Shown one piece after another: positions 48,501 through 59,848 of a stretch of 64,000 bases of DNA. The DNA is taken from contig CAJZBQ010000061.1 in the NCBI GenBank assembly GCA_914767885.1, forward strand, positions 124,001 to 188,000, written 5' to 3'. Below the pieces are notes generated by a model. It was not told the DNA's origin, did not search any database, and was given only the letters and a program-made list of their open reading frames with translations. Each line of letters starts with the position of its first letter. Within the stretch, counting starts at the first letter, position 1. This DNA comes from Blepharisma stoltei (Eukaryota > Ciliophora > Heterotrichea > Heterotrichida > Blepharismidae). The position numbers and the translations under genes are program-made.

Positions 48501-51500
48501 GAAAGCAAATATTAATTAATTTGTTAAATTTATGTTTTAAAATGCAATTTGTTTATAATTAAACAGAATTAGATTGAGATTTCATTATATTAATTATTCA
48601 CTTATATATCAAAATTCTGTTTCTCGCGGAAGGTGGATTTTTAGGCAAAAAATAGGGATTTTTCCAAATTGTTTTTCGCTCACTGAGGGGAGTAAGTTGA
48701 CGTCTTCAAAGTATATTGAAGTTGATGTTGTATAAGAATTTATAAGTGCAGTATTAATATAGAGATTTAAAAGCGTTTTTCCATTACTTTGGATTTGCCC
48801 TGTAAAGCTTAAAAAATGTCAGCTGTTAAATGTGCTAGTAGAAGTAGATAAGGTGGCTGATGAGGAGTCAGAAAGGATTATCAATAAAGATGGATGTCCT
48901 GGAGGGCTGCAGGCTTTTTCTTTCAGGAAATTTCGTTCCAAATATTTTTCTGCACTTTTTGATCGGATTTATGAATTTTGTTTAAAAAAATGATTTCATA
49001 ATAGGAAAATTTAAACAAGATGATATTTAGAAAATAGCTAATGAAAATTTATATCAAAAGGCGTGCTATAATCCTGAAGTGTCTATAGAAATTGTAAGAA
49101 TAGGACTGTTAAGGTGGTGTTTTGACAAAATATTCCCAGCCACAATTGGTTTCACTCATATAGAAATTGCAAAGGCTGGTGCAATCATAACTGACGACAC
49201 AACATAGCTGTTTCCATTAAAATAATAGCCTCGTTTGTAAGAAGGAATTGGATCATTGGCATCAGTCCACATAGGATAAGTATTGGCGATGTCCCAGCCT
49301 ACATCAAATCCAGAAACAGTATTAAGACGGATATTATCAGTTAAATCAAGGTTAATTCCATAATCTACCAAATAATCACAAGTATTTGACCCTTTGTTAT
49401 ACCCAGATGGGCAGTCATTTAAGCATTGCCCAGTTGGAGAAAAAAAGTAAAACCCTATATTGCAAGCGCTGCATTTGTTATAAGCTGTATCTGTGCAATG
49501 AGAGCACCTGCTTGAGCATGCTACACATGAAGATCCATCAGAAGAGGTCATAAATCCTGCAATGCATGTGCATGGAGTTCCAATTGCATTGTAAACACAT
49601 TGGGTGCATTTTCCTGATCCAAAACCACTACAAATTGAGCATAATGAATCTTCACAAATATTGCAATTTAGTGTTCTAACACATCCTTTGCTGCAGGAAT
49701 TGCAGGATAAATAAGAAGATCCGCTTCAATAATGAGACAAATCGCAAGACCATAAGCAGGCATGCCCTGATCCACACACAGCATTAATATAGCTTGAAAA
49801 AGAGCTGATTGGTGCATTTCAAAGCTGAAAAGAGTTAATAAACCCTTTAAACCCGGACGAGCTGCTTTTGCCAATCATTAAGTTTGTGGAAGCAAGGTCT
49901 CTATAAATATAATTTGAAATAGGTAGAGTTGAAACTATAGCATTGTTGACATAGATTGTGATAGTTGTACTACCAGATAAATATTCAAAAGTAACTGACA
50001 AATAATTCCAATCAGCAAGCGTTGTGCCTAAAGTCAATGTTTTAGAAGCCGTAGCTTGAGTAGGATCTTCCATAATAGCTGTAATTCCTGATGATGACAA
50101 AATAAGCTGAGTTTGTTTTTCTAATATATCGCCACTCGCTGTTACATATAGCCATAATCCAATAGAAAAACTATGATAAAGGAGTACCGATGTAGATGAT
50201 AAAAGATAAGCACTCCCATCAAAATATAAGCCTCTCATATAGGCAGGAATAGGGTCAACTGATTCTGGAGTGTTAAAAAACTGAAAAGATGATGAACTGG
50301 CTCCTGCTGTCAAAACTCCATACGAGCCTTGAAAATCTACATTGAAAGACTCATCTATCACAGGGGTCGTTGCAGGCAAACAAGACCCTCCAAACCCATA
50401 AGGACAGCCATTTAGACAGACATTTCCAACTAATTGATAGCTCCCTGTACAAGTTGAGCACTCAAAATAAGCTGTTTTTAAGCAATTTGAACAAATCACA
50501 TCGCACTTTTCACATGATTGAGTTAAAGATACCAAAAATGCATATGTATCGCAAGTGCATCCTCCATTTCCATCGCTAACGGCATTCGTAATGCAAGTCA
50601 AACATGAATCTGTCCCTATGAATGCTGTGCATGTAGCACATTCTTTAGTCTTACATAAACTGCAAGTGCCTGAGCTTACACATCCTTTATCACAGCTTGC
50701 CATACAGTCTAAGTAAGATGAACCATATATATATTTATTTAATGGGCAATCACTTGGACAACTCAGGTCATTTGAGCATTTTGTGCAGGGTGATGTGCAT
50801 CCTACTGTTCTCCATTCGCTTAAGTGTCAGCCATTTGAGTTATAAATATTCAATTTCCATAAAAAGCCTGTAAAGCCTAAGCTGTCGTGCCCTACATATA
50901 TATTTCCTGAAACACTGTCTTGTATATACATTGCAGTCGACGTTGTAAAAGATTGTAAGAGTGATCCATCAATATAAGAGCTTATTGTTGTGGTCCCGTC
51001 AGTATTAATATAGCCGTCAAATGAAACAAAGAATCATCCGTTTAGAACATTAGAACCTCCTGTTACTGAAATCCTAGTTGATGAATCTGACATAAGAAGG
51101 GATAGCTTAGGATATCCTGAGGACAAAATTTCTACAACCCATTGGTATGTTGGTATAGGCTTAACTAGAACTATTCCTGCCGCCAGAGTCTTTAACCATA
51201 TAGCAATTGAATATGAGGGAGAAAGCATAAGAGGCGATGTTAAATAGCTATCAGATCTAAAGTAGTAGCCACTCCATTTGGCTGGATAAGGATCGTTTGC
51301 ATCATAAGTTGGATAAGTATTAGTAATTGAATTTCCTACAGAAATTCCATCTATTATATCAAGAATAATCTGATTTCTTAAAACCACATCAAGCGTAACA
51401 AGAAAGTTTAAATCGCAGGCATTTGTGCCTGTATTTTGTAAATATCCTGTAGGGCAATATGACAAACATAATATGTTTTGGTATGAGAAAGAGCCAGAAC

Positions 51501-52119
51501 CACAGGTTATGCAATAAACTTGTGTTATGAGACCAGCTATAGTAATTAGCTGAAAATTGAGCTTGGCGTCTCTATTTGCTAAATCTAGAATTTTACAAGT
51601 AAATAGAATCAGAAATGCATAAAACACAATTAAAAAATAAGGTGCATTAAAAATTTCTGAGAAAATCTTTGTCCTTGATATATAAGAATTTGAAGCTTTT
51701 TCTCAAGCAAGTGGATTTATTGATAAAACCCACTTAAAATAATCATAAAGTGTAAATTTTTGGTTTTCTATTATGCTTGAGTCTGCATCAAAATAAAATA
51801 ATTGATTAGTAGATGATATCAGGAATCGTTGAGTGCAAGATGAAGCAGGTATTGGGACAAGCAACAATTGTGGAGAATAATTTGAATTTGAGAATTTTTT
51901 TGCTGCTAAATCTTGAACAATTGAAAAATTAAATTCAAGTGAATTAGCCTTATCTTCGCTAACTATTGTGGATAAGCCAAAGCTAATATTCGCGTCTAAT
52001 CAACACAAAAGGGAGTGAAGACAAAAGTAGCTAGAATTTATTCCTCAATTATAGCTGCCGTGCAGACTAAGTAGTCAGATGAATACAGCCTTGGAGATAA
52101 TAATCAGAATAAAATTCAT
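42517..52119 (-). CDS. g6: long-form LamG/Cys-rich polytopic membrane protein (modules 3-7), 8 IESs
   Basis: Start ATG 52119 (MNFILIIISKAVFIW signal peptide), type I N-terminus as in g3 and g7, with a hydrophobic segment near 51630-51520. LamG modules near 51270 (3), 50230 (4), 49230 (5), 47500 (6) and 45660 (7). The first 3 kb is uninterrupted; eight inserts lie between 49071 and 43165 and total 2,031 bp. The remaining 7,572 nt give 2,523 residues. The C-terminal eight-helix region ends in a tail that differs from its paralogues after Asn-Asn-Pro-Gln: reading TGA as Trp, it runs about 20 residues further to TAG 42517-42519. This gene is the link between full-length g2/g5 and short g3/g7/g8, because it keeps modules 5 and 6. 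Confidence 0.87.
43165..43536. other. IES of g6, 372 bp, CA-bounded
   Basis: ATTTGC at 43165-43170 and 43537-43542 (GCAAAT on the gene strand). Removal restores Gln-Ile-Ala-Asn-Phe-Ala-Leu-Cys and keeps frame. No TA in the repeat. The interior has no recognised gene. Confidence 0.75.
45123..45391. mobile_element. IES of g6, 269 bp, TA-bounded MITE
   Basis: TA 45123-45124 to TA 45392-45393; left terminus CCTTTCCTTCGTGAGCGAAC is a clear family end. The join gives Ala-Ser-Leu-Ser-Asn-Asn-Glu-Trp-Ser-His and the right frame (2 mod 3). Same codon as IES 12 of g2. Confidence 0.85.
45720..46119. mobile_element. IES of g6, 400 bp, TA inside a 10-bp direct repeat
   Basis: GATCCAGTTA at 45712-45721 and 46112-46121. 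Removal restores Ile-Pro-Val-Val-Thr-Gly-Ser-Thr-Lys-Lys-Phe-Tyr-Pro and the frame (1 mod 3). The interior is GC-richer than the gene and matches nothing else in the window. Confidence 0.8.
46167..46309. other. IES of g6, 143 bp, TA-bounded
   Basis: TATA-containing edges; removal from TA 46167 to TA 46310 gives Leu-Asn-Thr-Leu-Asn-Gly-Val-Val-Tyr-Asp, as in every paralogue, with the right frame (2 mod 3). AT-rich. Confidence 0.8.
47183..47362. other. IES of g6, about 180 bp, boundary unclear
   Basis: The frame needs a multiple of 3 and homology supports Ile-Phe-Ser-Lys-Gly-Gln-Ile-Ser-Gly; 180 bp does both but no TA pair fits (TA-to-TA gives 172). It occupies the same codon as IES 8 of g2. 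Confidence 0.65.
48122..48332. mobile_element. IES of g6, 211 bp, TA-bounded palindrome beginning TATAGG
   Basis: Inverted ends TATAGGATATCTTGTAAATA and TATAGGCATAATCTGTAAAT, continuing through GCCxGATATGGG. TA 48122 to TA 48333 restores Val-Met-Ile-Tyr-Asn-Ser-Tyr-Ser and the frame (1 mod 3). The middle also folds on itself. Confidence 0.9.
48412..48692. mobile_element. IES of g6, 281 bp, TA-bounded MITE
   Basis: Inverted ACTxCCCC...GAGCGAACAAA termini directly inside the TA pair (48412 and 48693). The join gives Glu-Asp-Val-Asn-Leu-Gly-Glu-Leu-Phe-Val-Gly-Asn; frame change 2 mod 3 agrees. A second copy of the right terminus is nested at about 48622. Confidence 0.9.
48897..49071. other. IES of g6, 175 bp, short TCCTG direct repeat
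   Basis: TCCTG at 48897-48901 and 49072-49076; 175 bp gives the needed frame change and joins Asp-Thr-Ser-Gly to His-Pro-Ser-Leu-Leu-Ile-Ile-Leu. Inner ends weakly inverted (GCTGCAGGCTTTTT and TAGCACGCCTTTT). Confidence 0.7.
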
Positions 52120-52202
52120 TACATCATTATGCTATGATGGCGAAACAAATCAATATTAGATATTAAGAATTAAAAATACTTATTGAAGAAATATTTTGAT
52201 CT
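52120..52202 (-). promoter_or_regulatory. Conserved upstream block of type I genes (g6 copy)
   Basis: Reads on the gene strand AAATATTTCTTCAATAA, CTTAATATCTAATATTG and GATTTGTTTCGCCAT before the ATG; shared with g3 and g7. Likely promoter and leader. Confidence 0.5.
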
Positions 52203-53092
52203 AAGAATTATAAATACCTAAAATATAAAATCCACACGTCAGTGCTTGAACCCATCACCTAAAAATGCAATGCGTTCGAAAATTTGCCTAAAAAGATAAC
52301 ACTTAGGAATATAATTTCTCGAAGTCTTCCTTAATTAACTTGGAACTTTGGTACTTGGAATTTTTAATTCAAATTATATAATTTAAAATCGCAAATCTTA
52401 TAAAGGGTAGTTTCCTTACTTAGACAATTGAGAGAAGTCATTGATTTCTTGAGGGCCCAAGACCGGAATAGACACTGTTTATTAGCAACAACTTTAGACA
52501 GAGACTTGGCTGGACTTCAAGTTGCTATTTGAATAGAATAGGCTAGCTAAATAATTTTAGAAATAAAAGCCAGATTAAAAACATTAGTAAATATAAAAAA
52601 TGGCAAATTTGAATTAAAGAAATTAAAAAAAACTAGAAATTATATTTAAGTCCACTAATCTTCTAGAATCAGGAAATAATTTAAAGATATATTTCCTATA
52701 TTTTGCTTTCCTATTTAGCAACATTTACTTCGATTATTTCATTCCAGTTGTTCAAATTAAAGTATTAAATAAATATATATGCTGACTTTAAATAATTTTA
52801 TCTTTAATTTTCAAAATTTTTAAAAAAAGTTGAAGCTAGTCTGCCTATGGAAGAAATAATTATTTTTAAGTATTCTCATTTTAACCATTTTAAGTTCAAT
52901 GAGTATTAAAAAATTCAAAAATAAAAGCCTGAAATTAAAATATAAATTTTATTAGATCTCAACAGATTATTTTTTGCTTTTAAGTTCAAACATTTAAAAC
53001 CTATGTTTTATCGGTTTTCAACGAAAAATAATTATCATTATAGTTAAATTATAAAACTTTTAAATATTAAAGCTTCTCATACTAAATTCTAC
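52203..53092. repeat. Spacer g6-g7, duplicated as spacer g7-g8
   Basis: AT-rich. The stretch 52500-52740 and the g7 3' flank (52840-53092) are homologous, block by block, to 59040-59230 and 59580-59848. The 3' flank is also found inverted after g3. No gene seen. Confidence 0.6.
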
Positions 53093-56000
53093 TTAATTAC
53101 ATTGCGGATTATTGTTTTCTTTGACAATTCCTGACTTCACAAGTTTTTCTTTTATAACTTGATATAAAGTTTTAGAAAAAATAATTATTGAAGAAATTGT
53201 TTGAATTGCTATAATAACTAGGACAATTATGATAATAGAATCCTCAATCCCTTCCATAACTTCTTGCTCAGAATTAAATAAATAAGCAGTTGTAGCGCTC
53301 ATTATTAAGAAAATCAATATTTCAGTCACTAAGTTGGTTATCTGTAAAACTTGGTCTTCAAAGGGTCAGCACCAAGCTAAGTATATCATAATTAAAAAGG
53401 AAAGAACAATATTCACAGTCACTTCAGTTTGTGGATAATCTCTCAAATAAACCAAGTTTATTATATAAACTAGCCTTCTAGCAAAAAATAGAAAATAGTA
53501 TTGAGCTATTATAAATCCTTTGTCTATTCGAAACTCATAAAAAAAAAAGTGCTAAATGAGGCAAAAAATGCTTTATCACGGGTTTTAATAAAGGCCTTAT
53601 TTTTATAAGAAAACCAAAAATATGCACCTGGGGTAGCTATTAGTAATATACAAAGAGCTAAACACAAAGCAAAATTTGCAATTTGTGTAATATTGCTAAA
53701 TTCAAAAATTGTAAGTCCAATGCATGCAGCTGCTCCTAATTCTAGGTAGCATTGGATTCAAAACCTTAAATAAAAGGCATATTGATAATCTCCCAATCTT
53801 TTTGTAAATTTTTTACCTATCCATCTGTGAGAGCATCGAGAAAAATATAAAATTAAAGGTAGAGCTGCAATTGAGCCTAAAAGCAATGTAAAATCATTTC
53901 CTTGATTTATTAGGATTAAATCAGTATCAAATCCAAATTCTTCAGCTTGAGAGTATGGAGTATTTCCTTTGTTTTTATCTATAAAATATGGGAAAACATT
54001 AGGGAATAAATTAAAAGAACTCAAATTATTCAAAAATGACCTCATTTTGCTTGAAAAAGGGATCCCTGATAAAGTCATGTAGCTCAGAATTTGCAAAGTG
54101 TTCATCAGGCATCATAAAGAGCTTGAACTTGAATTTATAATTGACATAGAAGCAACTATAGATACAGTTGTTTGAGATATTGCTTGAGATTGAGATGAGA
54201 CTGACTCAGTAACTGGCGAATTTGATGTTGGGTCATATGAGTTTAAGCTTGCAGAAATCTCTGATGAATTTAAGATGCCATTTGATATCGATTTTACTTT
54301 TGATAGGTCTTTAAATTGAACAGTAGCTAAAGTACCTTTAGAAATTTTCTCACTAATTGCTAAAGAAATATAATAGCATGTGTTGTTCATTTTTTCTAAT
54401 TTAGATGAAATTTCTTCTTGATTTCCAATGATTATAACAAAATCTGAAGTATTTAGATCTTTTACTAGACTTTCAGAAAAAGTCAGATATAAAGAGTTAT
54501 CAGCCAAAACTGTAAGCTTTGCTGAAAAAGAGACTAAAATACAACTCTCTATTCCATTATATCCTAAGTTGCAATAGCATAGGTCGTTTTGAATACTAGC
54601 ATTATTTGCACAAGCTGTGCATTTCGTAAGAGACTCACAAGATGAGCATAAATTTGGGCATGCATGAAAGTGTCCGTCTTCTCCTTTGAATCCGCCAGAC
54701 TCAATTGGAATGCATGTATTACTTTGGGTATCATCAAGTACATAGTTATCATCACAGGCACACGAACCAGGGTTAATAGTATTTTCTTTACAAGCTTCAC
54801 AGCTTGAATAATCACTACAGGATTCACATAATAAATTATCGCAAAGCGAGCAAGTATCTCGTCAGTCTCTGCAACTTTTTGTACATTTAATATTACAATT
54901 ATAGCATTTATTATAAGCTGGGCCACTTCAATATTCTTTTATTTTGCAATTAGGTATGCATACTTGGCTGATAGGACAAACACTACAGCTTTCAGTACAA
55001 GATGTTGTTGATAGGCTTGATATAGGTTTTACTGCATTAAAAATCTGAATAGTATAAATAAAGCCTTGATAATAATTATAAACTGCTGAAGAGCTAATTT
55101 GAGCTCCTATAGTCATTGTGGTGTGAGGACCTATATCATTAAAAGTTCCATATCCTGTCGTCACAGAAGAGTCAAATAACCCATTTACATAGCTTGAAAT
55201 TATATTATAGCCCTGTTCATTTCCAAAGTAAATACAATATGGCTCCATTCATAATTATTAAGCGATGTTTGGGACATATAAAAAAATGCAGATGAGCTTA
55301 TTAGAAGCGAAATTGTTGGCTTGCCTGCTATTAGAGAAATATAGTAAACAGTTGAGTAATTATCAGAAATATTATGCTTTGAAAATATAGCAGAATCGGC
55401 TGTTTCAATATTAAGCCATATAGAAATAGTGAAAGCCGGGGCTATAACAAGTTTTGGCAATGTATAGGTTGAGCACTCTGGCATCCTTAAAATTGAAGAT
55501 TCACCATTAAAATAGAAGCCTCTTAGGTAAGCAGGGATAGGGTCATCGGCTTCATAGTCTGGATAAAATTGTTTTGTTGATCCAGTTATAACTGGAATTA
55601 AGCTTGCATCATCATAAACTATGCCATTCAGAGTATTCAAATTTAAATCAAATATTTTTTCATGAGAAAATGCACACACACCTGAAGAAGAAATATATCC
55701 TGATGGGCAGCTTGAAGAGCAAATTCCTAAAACCATATAATATCCACTATAGCACGTCAAGCAATCATACCAATTAGCAGATGCACAGGATTTGCATGAT
55801 ATATCGCATAGCTCACAGCTTTCATTAATATCATTCCAATAATATCCAGAATTGCATTGGCAATATGTGCCTATAAAACTTGCATTGGAAACGCATTGAG
55901 TACATTTTCCTGATCCAAAGCCAGTGCATATTAAGCATAATGAATCTTCACAGATATTGCAATTTCCAGCTCTTACACAGCCTTTGATGCATGAATTGCA

Positions 56001-56495
56001 GGATATATAAGAAGATCCACTTCAAAAATGAGACAAGTCACAAGACCATAAACAAGCGTGCCCTGATCCACACACAGCAATAATATAACTTGAAAAAGAG
56101 CTGATTGGTGCATTTCAGAGCTGAAAAGAGTTAATAAACCCTTTAAACCCGGACGAACTGCTTTTGCCAATCATTAAGTTTGTGGAAGCAAGGTCTCTAT
56201 AAATATATTTTGAAACTGGTAGGGTTGAAGCTATAACATTGTTGACATAGATTGTGATAGTTGTACTACCAGATAAATATGCAAAAGTAACTGACAAATA
56301 ATTCCAATCAGCAAGCGTTGCGCCTAAAGACAATGTTTTAGAAGCTGCAGCTTGAGTAGGATCTTCCATAATAGCTGCAACTCCTGATGATGATAAAATA
56401 AGCCGAGTTTGTTTTTCTAATATATCGCCACTCGCAGTCACATATAGCCATAATCCAATAGAAAAACTATGATAAAGGAGTATTGATGCGGATGA

Positions 56496-56647
56496 TATAG
56501 GTTTTACCCTTTATAGCCGATAAGGGCAGATGATTCTTGGCGAAATCATCAAGTTGGTCCAACCAACTTAGTGCCTTTGGTTGGATCAAATCGATGATTT
56601 CTCCAGGAATCATCTGCCCTTATCGGGCTATTAAGGGTAAAACCCTA
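56496..56647. mobile_element. IES of g7, 152 bp, TA-bounded palindrome beginning TATAGG
   Basis: Nearly perfect 40-bp inverted ends (TATAGGTTTTACCCTTTATA and TATAGGGTTTTACCCTTAAT) with a loop that pairs again. Removing TA to TA leaves GATGATAAAAGATAAGC, exactly the sequence of g6 and g8 at this site, and corrects the frame (152 = 2 mod 3). Confidence 0.95.
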
Positions 56648-56899
56648 TAAAAGATAAGCACTCCCATCAAAATATAAGCCTCTCATATAGGCAGGAATTG
56701 GGTCAACTGATTCTGGAGTGTTAAAAAACTGAAAAGATGATGAACTGGTTCCTGTTGTCAAAATTCCATAATAGCCTTGAAAATCTATATTGAAAGAATT
56801 ATTTATCACAGGGGTTGTTACAGGCAAACAAGACCCACCAAACTCATAAGGACAGCCATTTAGACAGACATTTCCAACTAGTTGATAGCTCCCTGTACA

Positions 56900-57459
56900 A
56901 GTTGAGTTTTCAAGCATGAAACCTAACCCTACCCTCACAACTAAACTACATAGTCTTGATAATAAGAAATATAAGAGACATTACGCTATTTCACCATAAC
57001 ACTATTATAGCATTTCTAGATATATATTTAATGCTTAATTTTATATCCCTAGCCGCACAAATATGGATTTAGACGAATTCTGCCTTAAAATTGATAAACA
57101 AAAATAAATAAAATCAAGCATAATTATTTGTTATAGACACGTATATAATCTAGCATTGATTGCTTAAATTAATGAGTTTTTAAAGATGTAATCTGTTTAT
57201 CTAGCTTATTTAACATATAAGCATGATATATTTCATATAAATTTAATATAAAAATAATGCCAAATTCGCTAAAGATATAAATATTCTTTCGTGCACTAGA
57301 TATATAGTATAAAGTATTAAATATATTATTAAATATACTATAACCGCATTATAATAGCTTAGAAGTGAAAATAGTGCAGCATCTCTTATATTTCCAATTA
57401 TCAAGACTAAGTAGCTTGATATTGAAGAGGAGAAAAGAAAATCGGTTTTATGCCTGGCC
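56900..57459. mobile_element. IES of g7, 560 bp, non-TA element with 7-bp duplication
   Basis: AGTTGAG at 56900-56906 and 57460-57466. Removing one copy plus insert leaves TGTACAAGTTGAGCACTC, exactly as in g6, and fixes the frame (560 = 2 mod 3). Inverted ends (TTTTCAAGCATGAAACC, GGCCAGGCATAAAACC) extend through an 80-bp inner inverted repeat around TCTTGATAATAAGAAATATA. Related to the insert at 34257. Confidence 0.92.
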
Positions 57460-58644
57460 AGTTGAGCACTCAAAATAAGCTGTTTTTAAGCAATTCGAGC
57501 AAATCACATCACATTTTTCACATGATTGAGTTAAAGATACCCAAAATGCATTAGTATTGCAAGTGCATCCTCCATTTCCATCACTAACAGCATTCGTAAT
57601 GCAAGTCGAGCATGAGTCTGTCCCTGTGAATGCTTCGCATGTAGCACATTCTTTAGTCTTACATAAATTGCAAGTATCAGAGCTTACGCATCCTTTATCA
57701 CAGCTTGCCATACAGTCTAAGCAAGATGAACCATATATATATTTATTTAATGGGCAATCACTTGGACAACTCAGGTTATTTGAACATTTTGTGCAGGGTG
57801 ATGTGCATCCTACTGTTCTCCAATCGCTTAAGTGTAAGCCATTTGAGTTATAAATATTCAATTTCCATAAAAAGCCTGTAAAGCCAGAGCTGTCGTGCCC
57901 TACATGTACATTTCCTGAAACACTGTCTTGTATAAACATTGCAGTCGACGTTGTAAAAGATTGTAAATTTCCCGTAGGACAATATGATAAACATAATATG
58001 TTTTGGTATGAGAAAGAGCCAGAATCATAGGTAATGCAATAAACTTGTGCTGTGAGACCAACTATAATAATTAGCTGAAAATTGAGCTTGCCATCTCTAT
58101 TTGCTAAATCCATAATTTTACGAGCAAATAGAATCAGAAATGCATAAAGCACAATTAAATGATAAGGTGCATTATAAAAATCTGAAAAAATGTTTGATTT
58201 TGATATATATGAATTTGGAGCTTTTTCTCAAATAAGTGGATTTATTGATAAATCCCACTTAAAATAATAACATAGTGTAAATTTTTGGTTTTCTATGATG
58301 CTTGAGGCTGCATCAAAATAAAATAATTGATTAGTAGATGATATAAGGAATTTTTGAGTGCAAGATATAGTAGGCATTGGAACAGGCAAAAATTGTGAAG
58401 AATAATTTAAATTTGAGAAATTTGTTGTGGCTAAATCTTGAACAATTGAAACATTAAATTCAAGTGAATTAGCTTTATCTTTGTTGAGCATTGTATATAA
58501 GCCAAAGCTAATATTATGGTCTAATCAATACAAAAGGGAGCAAAGATAAAAGTGGCCGGGTTTTATTCCTCAATTGCAGTTGCCATGCAGGCTAAGTAGT
58601 CAGATGAGCACAGCCTTGGAGATTATAATCAGAATAAATTTCAT

Positions 58645-58735
58645 TACTTCATTATGTTATGATGGCGAAACAAATCGATATTCGGTATTAAGAATTAAAA
58701 ATACTTATTGAAGAAATATTTGAAAACGGTTTGAT
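58645..58735 (-). promoter_or_regulatory. Conserved upstream block of type I genes (g7 copy)
   Basis: Same block as for g3 and g6 (CTTAATACCGAATATCG, GATTTGTTTCGCCAT), with a 10-bp insertion near the distal AAATATTTCTTCAATAA word. Confidence 0.5.
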
Positions 58736-59848
58736 CTAAGAATTATAAATGCCTAAAATATAAAATCCACACATAAGTGCTTGAATTATTTGAAAACCCT
58801 TAACTAAAAATTGCAATGCATTCGAAAATTCTAATGAAAAGATAAATATGATAAGCACGTAGGAATATAATTAATAGTAGTCTTACTTAATTAGCTTGGA
58901 ACTTTTGTACATGAAAGTTTTAATTCAAATGAAATTTCGAAATTAAATAGGCTTATTGAGCTAATAGAAAAGGGTATATTTCTATATGTAATTCTGAACC
59001 AGCTTTGCATTTATATGCTTAAAAGTCAAAAAATGGCTCAAGTTGCTATTTGAATAGAATAGGCTGACCAAATAATTTTAGAAATAAAAGCCAGATTAAA
59101 CATTAATAAATATAATAAATGCCAAATTTGCATTAAAGAAATTAAAAAAAGTTGAAATTATAGTTAAGTCCATTAAGCTTTTAGAATTAGGAAATAATTT
59201 AAAGATAAAATTCCTATATTTTGCTTTCATATTTACTCCTCATTAAAAAATATTTAAAGATTTATATATCTTAAAAGTATTTTTCAAATTTCAAAAAATT
59301 CTATAGAAAATTCCGTTTAATAATTTGTCAAGCAACTGTAAGAAAAATTTAATGGTTTAATTTAAGTTTAGAGTATATAATTAGCTTTGATAACCATTAT
59401 TGAAAGAAAATTTTATCTATAAATAGGATTTTTGAAATGTTTCTCAAGTAGCTAGCAACATTTACTTCGATTATTTTATTCCAGCTGCTTCAAATTAAAC
59501 TATTAAAATAAATATATATATTGACTTCAAATAATTTTATCTTTAATTTACAAGCATTTAAAAACTATTTGTCTAGTTATGGAAGAAATAATTATTTTTA
59601 ATTTAATATGTTTAAAATGAGACCCTATTCTCATTTTGACCATTTTTAGTCCACTGAGTATTAGCAAACCCGAAATAAAAGCCTGCAATTAAAATATAAA
59701 TTTTATTAGATCTCTCTAGCAGATTATTTTTTGCTTTTAAGTTCAAACATCTAAAACCTATGCTTTATCGGTTTTCGGCGGAAAATTATTATAACTATAG
59801 CTAAATTATAAACTTTTAAATATTCAAAGCTTCTCATTCTGTTAATTA
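58736..59848. repeat. Spacer g7-g8, duplicate of spacer g6-g7
   Basis: AT-rich, no gene-like frame. Homologous to 52203-53092 with extra sequence at about 59230-59500. It includes the g8 3' flank, with the TTTATCGGTTTTC word seen beside g3 and g7. Confidence 0.6.

Larger units (their letters stand above)
53093..58644 (-). pseudogene. g7: short-form LamG/Cys-rich paralogue (modules 4-7), frame-damaged, 2 IESs
   Basis: Start ATG 58644 (MKFILIIISKAVLIW signal peptide), stop 53093-53095. After removing the inserts at 56496-56647 and 56900-57459, two lesions remain against g3 and g8: a 1-bp loss near 55207 (Asn-Ser-Gly-Ser becomes out of frame) and two extra A in an A run (ten instead of eight, about 53539-53548). 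Allowing for both, 1,613 codons are recovered. LamG module 3 has been deleted: Cys-Pro-Thr-Gly (57970) joins directly to Leu-Gln-Ser-Phe-Thr-Thr, removing about 160 residues in frame. It may be a decaying copy, or functional if the two indels are assembly errors in low-complexity or near-identical repeats. Confidence 0.75.

Noticed and set aside
2086-49071. Inserts as spliceosomal introns
   Set aside because: Edges are TA or CA repeats or longer duplications, not GT-AG; lengths of 65-913 bp do not fit the 15-16 nt introns known in heterotrichs; many inserts are transposon-like with inverted ends.
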